A stretch of 64,000 nt of DNA from Gyrodactylus bullatarudis. Lineage: Eukaryota > Platyhelminthes > Monogenea > Gyrodactylidea > Gyrodactylidae. Positions 54,701 to 64,000 of the stretch are shown here, in pieces. The notes beneath the pieces are model-generated. The model saw only the letters and a program-made list of their open reading frames with translations. It did not search any database and was not told where the DNA came from. Position 1 is the stretch's first letter, and each line of letters begins with the position of its first letter. Location: assembly GCA_012064415.1 (NCBI GenBank), contig SSNU01001268.1:1-64000 (forward strand). The letters are read 5' to 3'. The position numbers and the translations under genes are program-made.

Positions 54701-56294
54701 TTTTTCATATTTTGAGCTAAAGTAAATTTCCGAATCAATGTAGAGGCCAGTCTGCTTGATAATTGACTTTTCTAGAATACCCAAAAGGTTTAGGAAAAGA
54801 TCTTTCCTTAGTGCATTATTATTGTCCACTTCAAAAGAGCCATTGAGAAATATGACATAGGCCGAGGAGTTTATTGAACTAATTGCATTGTTACTTGTTA
54901 ACCATTCGGAGAGAATGTTGAGTCTTCGCTCAAATTTTCTCTTTTCCTCTTCCAGGCCAATCTTTAATCAAATTGCATCAAATTGATGATTTTTCCAAAA
55001 TTCTCAATGCAAATAAATGCACTTACCATCTCTCTGTGAATAAAGATGAACTCCTGGCTGATGGAGTGTTGAAATTTCCGTAAGGAGTCCATTTCATCGT
55101 TTATGTTTGCTCCATTTGATTCTCGCATATATAACCCATTAAAATTATCATTCTTAGATAGCTTTAGCCTGAAAAAATTGTGCTAAAAGGCCAGCAAGTT
55201 AGTTAAGAAGGAAACTCACCAGAATGCTTAGAATTCGATTATGAAGTTCCTTGGCCAGAGATTGATAACTTATTTTGAAAAACTTTATCTCTTGTCCCAA
55301 ATGAGAGGAATCTTTGTTGTCATTCATGAGACATTTGGATTTTTCAATTACTCTAATCTTGTACTCTCTCATGATATGCTCAACTTCGTTTTTCTCATAT
55401 TCCAAAGCAAACTCTATACTTTTTAAACGTAGAATTTCATTGAGGATATTTTTAAGACGTTTTCTTCTTATCATTGTATCATGGTAGTTTGACAAACAAT
55501 TGTACCATATTAGAAATATTCCCAAAACACTCTTGTCATCGTTGAAGTAATTCCTTTTACCCGACCATATTCGAGGAATAGCAAAATGCTGAGTGGCCCG
55601 CATAAAAATTAGTTCGAGTCTTAAGTCAATATTTTGATATTCGTTTATGGAATTGAGGTCAATTGATGATGGATCAAATCTGTGAAGCAGGTAACCAAAA
55701 GCTTTACCGTTCAACCAACTTTCATAAAGATCCTTGATTATTATATCAGGGTATTTTGACGTTTTCAACTGAGCCCAAAGTATATAACTTTCTTTGGCTG
55801 ATTCAAAGTCATAATTTTGAAAGTCTACATGAAAATCAACAGGATAAAATTGAAGGTAGAGAATTAGATTCCAGATAAGGGCCATTGTTAAATTCTGGTT
55901 TCCATCAACAATATCTGACGCTGATATATTCTCAATGTGAATGAGGCTAGACTTTTTGAGAAAATCTAGGAATATCTGTACATTATTCAAATGATGAATT
56001 CTACAAGTTCCTTTTGATATAGAGATCTGAAAAAAGCGTTAATTCGAGCTCCGAGAAAATTTACTTTTGATGCGTTCGTAAGAAATCCCATAAGATAGAG
56101 AAGAATATGGCCATCTCGTAAATCGTTAGTTAAATCTTCTATATATAGATTTTTTGGAATATAAACAAGAGTATCTTTTGTTTTTCTCTTAGTCAAACCG
56201 TTCTTGTAGAATAAATGATCACACAAATTAATGTTGTTAATATAGAAATTCATCCAATTTTTGTATGCTTCAAGCTGAGCTTTAATTCTCTCAT
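44935..56294 (-). CDS. Divergent beta-spectrin-type protein (CH-CH, spectrin repeats, PH), 5' end missing
   Basis: There are 27 exons, 5' to 3': 56294-56065, 56026-55220, 55182-55027, 54961-54191, 54149-53245, 52520-52218, 52140-51921, 51883-51329, 51270-51187, 51153-50887, 50664-50497, 50460-50331, 50304-50195, 50019-49888, 49829-49422, 49365-49181, 48471-48287, 48184-47454, 47388-47257, 47194-46833, 46778-46520, 46465-46281, 46255-46081, 46010-45824, 45741-45594, 45552-45399, 45246-44935. Phase is continuous throughout, giving about 2,750 residues, and all introns are GT..AG. Order: tandem calponin-homology domains (actin binding), a long helical region with spectrin-repeat hallmarks (LDEWLQEKRNYL, ESEAWLMEIESFAL, SISAEMWIAQQS), and a PH domain followed by an acidic tail. 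This is beta-spectrin architecture, a cortical actin cross-linker, but the sequence is very divergent and the protein is longer than the usual 2,300 residues. The first codon is split, so at least one upstream exon is missing. Exons 10, 13 and 15 have the least certain borders. Confidence 0.85.
46256..46280 (-). other. Ultra-short intron, 25 nt
   Basis: On the minus strand this begins GTATGTAATA and ends ATTTTAG, and it is only 25 nt. Reading through gives an in-frame TAG. Removing it joins KFTK to DSISAEMWIAQQ, restoring a canonical spectrin helix A with its Trp. A longer intron ending at a later AG would keep phase only by deleting that Trp block. Confidence 0.6.
50305..50330 (-). other. 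Ultra-short intron candidate, 26 nt
   Basis: The minus strand reads GTAAAGTTTA...CAGTTTAG, 26 nt, between exons 12 and 13. Read-through meets an in-frame TAG at its end. The joined product (MSDEHRS then VIFKEGCEVLSKC) is a continuous amphipathic helix. An alternative is a longer intron from an upstream GTATAA donor to the internal CAG, which would remove about 25 residues. Confidence 0.45.
55220..56294 (-). CDS. Actin-binding CH1-CH2 module of the spectrin-type gene
   Basis: Exons 1 and 2 are joined across a 38-nt intron. The acceptor at TTTTTTCAG restores SKGTCRIHHLNNVQIFLDFL, which aligns by eye with the beta-spectrin CH1 segment (…KGRMRIHCLENV…). Visible hallmarks are DLTNDLRDGHILLYLM (CH1 core), NISASDIVDGNQNLTMALIW (CH1 end, close to the spectrin consensus HDIVDGN...LIW) and AKESYILWAQLKTSKYPDI, then WLNGKAFGYLLHRFDPSSID (CH2 core). 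The first exon starts ERIKAQLEAYKNWMNFYI, equivalent to the helix that opens CH1. An actin-binding role is inferred from the fold. Confidence 0.88.
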
Positions 56295-56744
56295 CTACAA
56301 AGTGTTATTTGAAAAAATGAACTACTTCTCAAATGCTGTACTCGATGAGATTCGAACATTAATTTTAAATCGTTTTAGTATCATTTAATAAAACAAATAG
56401 AATGAATCAATTTATAGTTGAAATCTTGTTTTAATATCAACAGTGAACTAAATTAATTTTCTGATGATTTTATTTGGAGTAGTTTCTTCAAAAAAAGTTG
56501 CCCCAGTTTACTTCACCTTGAAGCTACTTTCATCTATGTCTATTAAAATAGTTATGTATCCATATTAAAAAAATTCTTACTAAATACATCTTTAAAATTG
56601 AGAATAAGACACTTTACGAAACATATTATTACCATATATGAATGCTATTCATGTTGAGATGTAACGAATTCGTGTTCATTGAATGGGTAGTTAACGAAGT
56701 TGTAGATACAGATAATATAGGAGAAAATGCAAAATAATAATTTA

Positions 56745-56885
56745 CAAATTATGAAAGAAATAGTAAGAGTTGACGAAAAATAGAATAAATGTAAGCTGAA
56801 AAAAACACCAAAACTCTCCAATAAATAGCAACAGTGGAGAGAAAAGTGAAAAAGCTTACATAGGCCAAGGTAGTTGAAGGTTATA
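56745..56885 (-). repeat. Dispersed repeat unit, inverted copy
   Basis: The reverse complement of this stretch matches 44405-44540 by eye: CCTTCAACTACCTTGGCCTA, CTTTTCTCTCCA, GGAGAGTTTTGGTGTTTTTT and CAGCTTACATTTATTCT. It sits immediately before the LINE fragment and forms the outer part of the left arm of the inverted structure. Confidence 0.7.
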
Positions 56886-56909
56886 GGAATAATTCTTTTG
56901 AACACATAA

Positions 56910-57923
56910 GTCTGTGCAGTAGTCTATGTAGACATTGAAAAAGCTTTTGACAGACTCCCCTTCTCTGTCATATACAATACCCTTCAACGTCACAAGATCA
57001 ATCCATATATAATCAACCTAACGATGTCATTTCTTTCAAACAGACACCAACAAGTTATACTCTATGGACAAAAGCCTGTTCTTTCTCCTATAACCTCTGG
57101 AGTCCCACAAGGCTCCATCATTGGACCATTCATATTTAATTTGGTATTCTCTGAAATTAAACCTTCAAACCCCTCTATAAAATATTTCAAATACGCAGAT
57201 GACATCAAACTGCTCATTCCATTATCTCAAGACAAGTGTTTGATCTCTGAGGAATTGGATCACCTTACTCAGTCTCTTTCATCAATAGGACTCTGTATAA
57301 ATCAGAGTAAAACTAAAGTCTTGCCTATAAAGAATTCTCTATCAAATCTAAATTTATCCTTCAATACAGTTACAATCATAAAGGACCTTGGACTCTCTTA
57401 CGATCACAATCTCAAAACGAATGTTCATTCTAAAGACATCTTAAAAAAAGTACGTTGTAAAACCTACTTTCTCAGAAAATTCATCAATGATCCATCCCTC
57501 CGTCTCGATTTGTATAAATCTCTCATTTTACCACATCTGGACTATGGATCAGGTATTCTTTGTGATCTTCCCATTGGAACTAGTCGAAAACTTGAAAGAA
57601 TTCAATACACATATCTCAAAAGCTGCTTCGGACCACTCCCTTACAAGGAGCTCCTCGAAAAAGCCAATCTACTCCCCTTGTGGCTAAGAAGAACGGCTTC
57701 TTCTGCTGTGCTCTACTCAAAGTTCGCCCCTAGCATATCCGGTCACTATAATCTGAGATCGACAAGAACTTACTCTATTTTACTCACAGTCCTTCTACCT
57801 CTCAGAGCCAGATTTCAAATAGATTTCAATATTTTTAAATCCAAAAACATTTCCAAGATTAGTAAAATTCTTATTAACTATGTACCAGAGTCACATAACT
57901 ATTTTAATAATTTTTTTAAATAA
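56910..57923 (+). mobile_element. 5'-truncated LINE (non-LTR) reverse transcriptase fragment, plus copy
   Basis: The open frame runs from 56910 to a stop at 57923. It holds RT palm motifs in order: VYVDIEKAFDRLP (first catalytic Asp), SGVPQGSIIGPFIFNLVFSE, and FKYADDIKLLIP (YADD catalytic pair). The post-palm motif KDLGLSYDHNLKTNVHSKDI and C-terminal HLDYGSGILCDLP are typical of non-LTR elements. There is no RT N-terminus, endonuclease or poly(A) tail, so it is a dead fragment. The clade is not assigned. It could be mistaken for a gene of about 300 residues. Confidence 0.88.
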
Positions 57924-58290
57924 TAAAAATCTAGTATATATATCTGGTACAAATGATATTAAATATGAACAAATGTTGGCAATGTTTTTATCTTTAAACT
58001 GAGAAAAGTTAATTTGAAATCTTGTGCGAAGGGGGAGGAGTACATTAAGTAGTATAGAGTATCCCCTTGCTGAGCGCAGGTTGTAATGGCCATTTGGTTG
58101 AGTAGCATACAGGAACGCAGAGGCTGAGATGCGTCTAAGCCAGAGAGGAAATAATTTATCCCGCTCAAGTAAATCATAATAAGGTAGTGGGCCGAAGCAT
58201 GTTCTGAGATAAATGTATTGAATACGTTCGAGCTTTTTGGAAGTGCCAACAGGGAGATCACAGAGAATTCCAGATCCGTAGTCAAGATAG
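57891..58290 (-). mobile_element. LINE reverse transcriptase 3' fragment, inverted copy
   Basis: The minus frame encodes YLDYGSGILCDLPVGTSKKL, then FGPLPY, LFPLWLRR, GHYNLRSARGYSILL and LLPLRTRFQINF. This corresponds to the C-terminal part of the neighbouring plus copy with many substitutions. The two copies lie tail to tail and their last codons overlap at 57891-57923. The upstream side runs straight into the run of Ns, so the copy is probably longer than shown. Confidence 0.85.
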
Positions 58291-58379
58291 NNNNNNNNNN
58301 NNNNNNNNNNNNNNNNNNNNNNNNNNNNNNNNNNNNNNNNNNNNNNNNNNNNNNNNNNNNNNNNNNNNNNNNNNNNNNN
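58291..58379. other. Assembly gap (89 N)
   Basis: A run of N lies inside the right arm of the inverted LINE structure. Its length cannot be taken as real, because the missing part of the arm would be several hundred bases if it mirrors the left arm. Confidence 0.95.
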
Positions 58380-58450
58380 ATTCATCTTTTAACTTTTATC
58401 ATTATCAAAGAGACACTACTGATGAACCTTTGAGAAATGTACATTTGGTG
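58380..58450 (+). repeat. Dispersed repeat unit, partial copy after the gap
   Basis: AACTTTTATCATTATCAAAG, later TTTGAGAAATGTACATTTGG and TGTTAATATATCC, resembles 44518-44575. It is in the orientation expected if the structure 56745-58450 is a large inverted repeat. Confidence 0.6.
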
Positions 58451-58573
58451 TTAATATATCCTTTTTCTACTTTTCCAATTATGAATTTATGTGGATTTTC
58501 GGACGTATTTAAAAATTTACGTGAATATTTTTATCGTAATAAAAATGCAAAAATTTTAAATGAAATAAAATAA

Positions 58574-58579
58574 TTTATT
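58574..58579 (-). terminator. Candidate polyadenylation signal of the endophilin-like gene
   Basis: TTTATT on the plus strand (AATAAA on the minus strand) lies about 190 nt beyond the endophilin-like stop codon. Tentative. Confidence 0.35.
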
Positions 58580-58764
58580 GATGTGAATAAACTGTTTTTC
58601 CGAAATTAAATCCAAAGCATCTAATAAATAGCGTTAATTAAACAGATTGAATAATAATGCTGGTTATTTAATCATTTGGCATTAGAAACCTATCAGAAAT
58701 TCAGAATAGAAATGAATAATAATGCTAGGCAGGATATGCTAAATGGGTGGGTTTACAGGATTGA

Positions 58765-61700
58765 TCAAGATTGATATTTGAGAGGAACTAAAACTTTGAC
58801 ATAATTTATGGGGAAATGTCCGATATTGTCGCCAATCGATCCTTTGTACCAGTTATTATCAACTCTTGACAAAAGAGTGATGATGTCATTCTCTTTCAAA
58901 TCAAGCTCATTGTCGTTCTCCTTCTTGAAATCATAAAGAGCAACACAGCATGGCACAGTGGGATCTATAATTAAATTTAAATGTAATCAAGTGATAATTT
59001 CTGAGAGTCTTGATGTTTTAATCATGCTATTAAATGGTATCTTTTCATCAAAATTCAATGATTTATACCTTTTGATCACGAGGGATTGTTGTAAATTCCC
59101 TGTGATGCATTTATGGGAGATTCTTATCATCACAGTAACATTTTTGTTGAATTTTAGTTGAACTACTACTATTTCACCAAGGCTATAGCTTCCTGTTTTT
59201 CTAAATCAGAAAATTTTTGATTCAATTTCTTCAAATTTATATATTGGCTGGATTTATATAAATTGAGAATCGATCGATGAACAAAGTTTTTTTTCATGTG
59301 ACCTGATAATGAGTGCAGATATAAATTATGTTTTTTTATTATTATATATTATGTATTACATGACAATTGAATGAATGCAAATCCTTCATGATTAAATTAC
59401 ATAATTTTTAAATTATAATGGTGATTTTTTTTTAAAACATAACATGTATTTTATGAAAAAAGATATACTAATTTCTTTATATAATTCTCTTCTCTTTGTG
59501 CTAGTACAAAATCTGAAGAAAATTTATTTTTGTGGGTTGAAATTCGGGAGAAGAATCGTAATGTATTTTCAATCGGATATTATTTTTAGGATAAAAAATC
59601 ATTCAGTTTAATATTATTAAAAGATACAATATGTAATATGATTCAGGGTATACCAATATTATTATAATACAGCAAGAAAGAAATTACCAATCTCAAGATC
59701 TGAGCAAAATGAAAATGTGTTAAGCCTATAATTTATCAGTGTCCTGATAATTTTTTTAAATATCATTTTTTCAATTCATTCATTTCGAATTGTAACTGTA
59801 TATGATTTTGTAAGTTACCAAGTATTGTTTATGTAAAAATCGAATAGTCTATTAAAATACTGCAAATGTAGTTGGAAAAATAATTCCAAGGTGCTTATAA
59901 CTATATTTGCTCCAGTAGAAGAAGGGATATTTATGTTTTTTTATAAATGTAATAAAAGTAAGAGTATGTACAATGTCTATGTAAACATGATATGTAGCTT
60001 AGTATTAGACAAAAATTAAATGACAAAATATTAATAAACTGGAACTTGAAGATCAATTAAAATTCTATCTCTGTATAATTAATTATAATTATGTTGAATG
60101 AATTTGTATATTCTTAATTTATTGATTATGAATAATACATATGTTTACGTGAATACTTACCGTAACCACGAGCAGATTTATAGGTCTGCTTCAATAATTC
60201 AATGTTGTTAGTGGAGCATTTTTCACTGGATTCTTTACTAAAATTAAAAAAATACAACTTAAAAAAACAAATACAGGCTAATTGCTAATCTGTCATGATA
60301 ACTTATCATGTATACAGAGGCATAGACGAAGGAAAACGATTCAGTCAGTAACTTGATAATTATCGGGTTGGCGTTTATAATTGGGAAAAATAAAATCAAG
60401 TAAATCCTGGTACTTGATATAGCTTTTCAATTTGAAAATTGTAATTCCATTTACAGACCAACAAAGAAAATAAGCTGTAAATTATGATATTTCACGTGTC
60501 CCCTTTTTCCTTGATCGCTATTCTTCCCCATGTTCTAGCATAGGCACACAAACACAGTCTAGACGTTTATTTTACAATTTTCAATCAGAGTTTGCTGTAA
60601 GGAGGAAATATTTTCTCCCCCCAAACAACAAATGCAGAGTAGGTCGAGCAAAGTTGAAATGTGCATATGATAAATTTTGAAAAAATTCACAAAGAGAGAA
60701 ATCTTCCAAGAGAAATAAATTCTATAGGCTAAATCAAGTCTTGTTCGGGGAAATTTTTTCGTCTATGAATCAGAAATTTTTGAGATTTTTTTGAATAAAA
60801 TTACAATAGTGGTTTGAGTAAAAGAGCCTGTGTCTCATCTAAAATTTAAATCTATGCTTTTCTTGAACAGACCTAGTAGTTTATATCGAATAAATTAAAG
60901 CGATTGTGTGCAGGAATCTCTCTTGCAAAGAATCAATAAATCAAACAAGATTAATTCGAAAAGAATGAAAAATTATAGATTTAGATTTCCAGGCATCTGT
61001 TGGAGTATATTGGCAAGGCAAACCAGATGGAATTTATCAAAAATTTCAAGCGAGAAAATAAAGAATGCATGAAAGATACCGGACGCATTAATTAGAATAA
61101 GAGTTGTACCCAGAATAGAAAATCAAGTGAGAAAAGATATTCTGTCTGATTGTTTATTGTAATTTACACTCTCGATATTATTATTACATTATTGTCGATG
61201 CAAGAAGTATCTAATAAACAAATTTTATCCATGTGAAAAGAACAGATACAATGGCAATAAAATGTCTGTATTACTTTTGTATTTACTTTTATAATCTCTT
61301 CTTAAGCACTAGAGTTGAAGAAAGGACTAACAATGTATCCTTCCATGTCCTGATTAAGGTAGCATCCCCAAGGCAACTCGGAACAGACCCTATCTCCTGT
61401 CTAGTGTACTTCTTTTAAAAGCCAATCTCACTATCTGGCTGATCTCACTAATCGCCCTCAACTTTCTTCACAATCCTTTTCAAAACCCTACAGCTCCTCA
61501 GATTCAGAGTTAACCTTTCAAGTTTCAAATATCAAGACATAAACCGGATCTCTAAAAGAATTATTATTAGGACTATGAGATGAAATGAAAGACTTTGAAA
61601 TGTGTAAAAGTTCAATTGAGAAATCCAACTTACTGTGTTTGAAGATTCTTCAAAAGGCTTTGGTAGCTTCTTAATGATTCTTCTTGATAGTCAATGAGGC

Positions 61701-63980
61701 ATTGAATGAAATTACTAAACGATCCAATATGAATGGACTGGAAAAATGAAAAAAAATTAAATAAGGAAAAGGATAGAATTGCACTTAATAATTTTTGATT
61801 ATTTATTTAAATACAGAATTTTTTCAATTATTTAAAATATTTAATTGATACTTTTGATTATTGACTGGAAACTCTCTCATGTAGTGTTATCATTATGGGT
61901 GTTCAAAAGAAGAAAAGGTATCATGACATGCTCGATAGTGTAACGAGGCGTTTAAAAAAAACTAACTGATATTTAGCGATAAAGAATAAATGCACTGCTT
62001 CGAATTAATTATTGAATGAAAAATAGTAAAAAGCTGATATGAATGAATATTTATAGTAAATCGATGAAGGAAAAGTTTAACTAATCACAGGTAACAATAT
62101 TAATGAATTTAAAAAAGTATTAATGTAGAAGATACGTTAGTTTATTTTATTTTCAAGTGAAGATTTCCCTTAAAGCTTGAATGAACAAGATTTAATAAAC
62201 ATATCGATTAGACACAGAAAATTGAAAAAACATTTTGTCATATTCAAAATTACTGTGCTCTCTTTCACTCTGTATCCCCCTAGGCTTAATGATGATCTTA
62301 TTGAAGAGGAACATTTTACGAAAATATAAATAGATAGAGAGAAAGAAAGAAAGTGTGCCTCTGAATGACTAACAAGATGATAAGATAAAGTTATTGTTTA
62401 GTTATTTTTTCATGGATCTCAATCTGATTTTATTTAAAGTCATCTTCCCAAAAAGTAACGTATGCATGGGAGAACTCGTGGATTATCGATCAAAGATTCA
62501 ATAAATAAAACTGGTTTAGCAGTATCAACCAACCAAGAATTTACTTTCATAGTTCAAATTGGCCATCTCTCTGAATACCTTTGATGGGAAAACACATTTC
62601 CTTGACAAATAAATAAACCCGTGACTTTTAATGGCTATAACCTATTCATATGAGGAGAGAATTTTATTGATTTTTGGTCTGAAAAAGTTAACATTTAGCC
62701 TAATTACATACAAATGTTCATAATTGGGAATATGGGTAATATATTCTCCAAGCACTACAACCAATGCTCATTAATCAATAATTTGATATCCCTTGATCAT
62801 AGCAAAAAGAGAATCAACATTTCATCACAAATTCGTCTTCTGAGAAAAAAAAAGGTTTGTTTATTTTATATTGATTTTCCATCAAAATTTTGCATTGCAT
62901 CAAAATCCTGGACATTTTTCTCGCACCTCTAACCGGCCCGCACTCATAATTATTGAACTTGAAAAGCCTTTTGTCATCTTCTCTCTTAATGATGCCAAAT
63001 CGATAAATTTGCAACCCATATTCACAAGACTAATTTACTGGTTATTGATATACAATTTGATTGTTGTAAGAGAGACAAGTTTTTGTACACATAAACGCCC
63101 TCATCAAGAAAAAAATGCTCAAAATAAGCACTAGATAAATATATACGAAATGAAAATATGCTGAATCGTGCATAGATGGTTCTCTTTTGGATACATGACT
63201 AAATTCTTTGTGAATACAAATCATCTATATAGCTACATCTCAAGTCTAGCTAGATAAAGATTTTATTCAGTTTGAGTAATTGAAAATAAAGATATATATT
63301 ACTATTCAATGAGCATAAATCAGGCTCAGCATGGTGTAGTACTCTGTGCAATGGAAATGCAAACAAGTCTTGTTACATTTCATCTACAAAATGTTTGAGA
63401 GATACAGCTCAAAATTCATTTCTACTCGTCGTTGTATTTTAATTACAGAATCAACAATCAATCAAGGACCATGTCAAGATGACTCATTGTGCATTTTTTT
63501 GAGAAGATAAATAATAGCCAAAATATCAAGACTTGAAGATTTCTTCCAAAGAAACATATCAAATTTATTTTTTTTGCAACGATCACATGATTATTTATTG
63601 AAAAATCCATATAAATCTACGTAATACGTTGATTAGCACAAACTTTGATTTTCTTTATGGAGAAACTCTTTTATCTTTAATAAAATGTGTCAAATTTTTC
63701 GTCTATTTCTCTCTCTTAGCATATATAGAGAAGAAAAAGAAACAATTTTACTACAATGATTAATAATAAATGTTCCCTCTTACTTCCTTCCTAGACTAAA
63801 TGGCCTAAGACTAAACTGCGTAATTTGAATCATTTTCATTTCATAATTTCAGCTCAAGATTAAAATAAAACGAAATTACCTCAGTATCCAAAAAGTTGGC
63901 CATGCTCTTTAGGGTTTCCTCTAGAGCCTTTTCGAATTGATCTTTTGCAAGGTCCAATACTTCGATGGCAACTTGAGGTT
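58765..63980 (-). CDS. Endophilin-A-like protein, 3' four exons (BAR C-terminus and SH3)
   Basis: Exons: 63980-63880, 61737-61634, 60237-60161, 58964-58765. All are GT..AG with matching phase, giving about 160 residues; the 5' half lies beyond the window. Exons 1-2 encode the end of a BAR coiled coil (AKDQFEKALEETLKSMANFL, then FSNFIQCLIDYQEESLRSYQ), matching by eye the endophilin segment that ends in the LDYH...L helix. A short linker follows, then an SH3 domain starting PCCVALYDFKKENDNELDLK and containing DIITL, NWYKG and FPINYVKVLVPL. Those are endophilin-A signatures: the PCC start, the ALYDF and WY pocket, and the PINYV close. Endophilin bends membrane and recruits dynamin and synaptojanin through SH3 in endocytosis. 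The BAR part is much less conserved than the SH3, and the linker is shorter than usual, so a paralogue is possible. Confidence 0.87.
58965..60160 (-). other. Intron of the endophilin-like gene
   Basis: 1,196 nt between the linker exon and the SH3 exon. No gene or repeat is recognised in it. Confidence 0.65.
60238..61633 (-). other. Intron of the endophilin-like gene
   Basis: 1,396 nt between the last BAR exon and the linker exon. Nothing else is seen. Confidence 0.65.
61738..63879 (-). other. Intron of the endophilin-like gene
   Basis: 2,142 nt. Several overlapping frames of 60-87 codons at 62714-63224 on both strands have no domain and are taken as chance. Confidence 0.65.
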
Positions 63981-64000
63981 CTGTAACATACAAATGAGAA

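Noticed and set aside
55168..55168. Acceptor TTTTTTCAG at 55169-55170 for spectrin exon 3
   Set aside because: It gives an immediate in-frame stop in phase 0. The acceptor CCTTTTAG 14 nt upstream keeps the frame open.
56645..56905. 86-codon minus-strand frame as a possible 5' exon of the spectrin-type gene
   Set aside because: It coincides with the dispersed repeat unit and has no CH-leading sequence.
57024..57923. Apparent 299-codon host gene
   Set aside because: It is LINE reverse transcriptase (GVPQGS, YADD) truncated at the 5' side.

Overview
This is a eukaryotic, AT-rich, gene-poor window. Its genes are split by GT..AG introns, and it carries animal families (CH/spectrin/PH, endophilin BAR-SH3, actin, LDLa receptor, LRR receptor) plus piggyBac and LINE elements. 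An arthropod-type invertebrate is likely. A crustacean such as a copepod is my guess, but nothing in the sequence proves it. There is no sign of bacterial organisation, and I could not support any rRNA, tRNA or CRISPR feature.

Layout. 1-2.5 kb: no gene seen. 2.57-4.78 kb (+): one long coding exon for a single-pass LRR membrane protein. 4.8-12.8 kb: non-coding, with one TTAA-flanked MITE. 12.78-14.58 kb: a nearly intact piggyBac element with TTAA duplications, terminal inverted repeats and a transposase split by one frameshift. 14.6-30.5 kb: gene desert with a foldback MITE at 21.6 kb. 30.56-40.88 kb (+): the 3' seven exons of a membrane protein (extracellular domain, LDLa, TM, cytoplasmic tail). 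42.66-43.85 kb (+): a two-exon, 376-residue divergent actin. 44.94-56.29 kb (-): a 27-exon gene for a very divergent beta-spectrin-type protein (CH-CH, spectrin repeats, PH), rebuilt here exon by exon with continuous reading phase. 56.7-58.45 kb: an inverted pair of LINE reverse-transcriptase fragments interrupted by an assembly gap. 58.77-63.98 kb (-): the 3' four exons of an endophilin-A-like gene; its 5' end lies beyond the window.

Three adjacent genes encode cortical or membrane-cytoskeleton proteins: actin, a CH/PH spectrin, and a BAR/SH3 endophilin. All look like fast-evolving paralogues rather than the conserved housekeeping copies. I have no evidence that they act together. The most unusual observation is intron size in the spectrin gene: nine of 26 introns are 41 nt or shorter, and two are apparently only 25 and 26 nt. 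The endophilin gene next to it on the same strand has introns of 1.2-2.1 kb.
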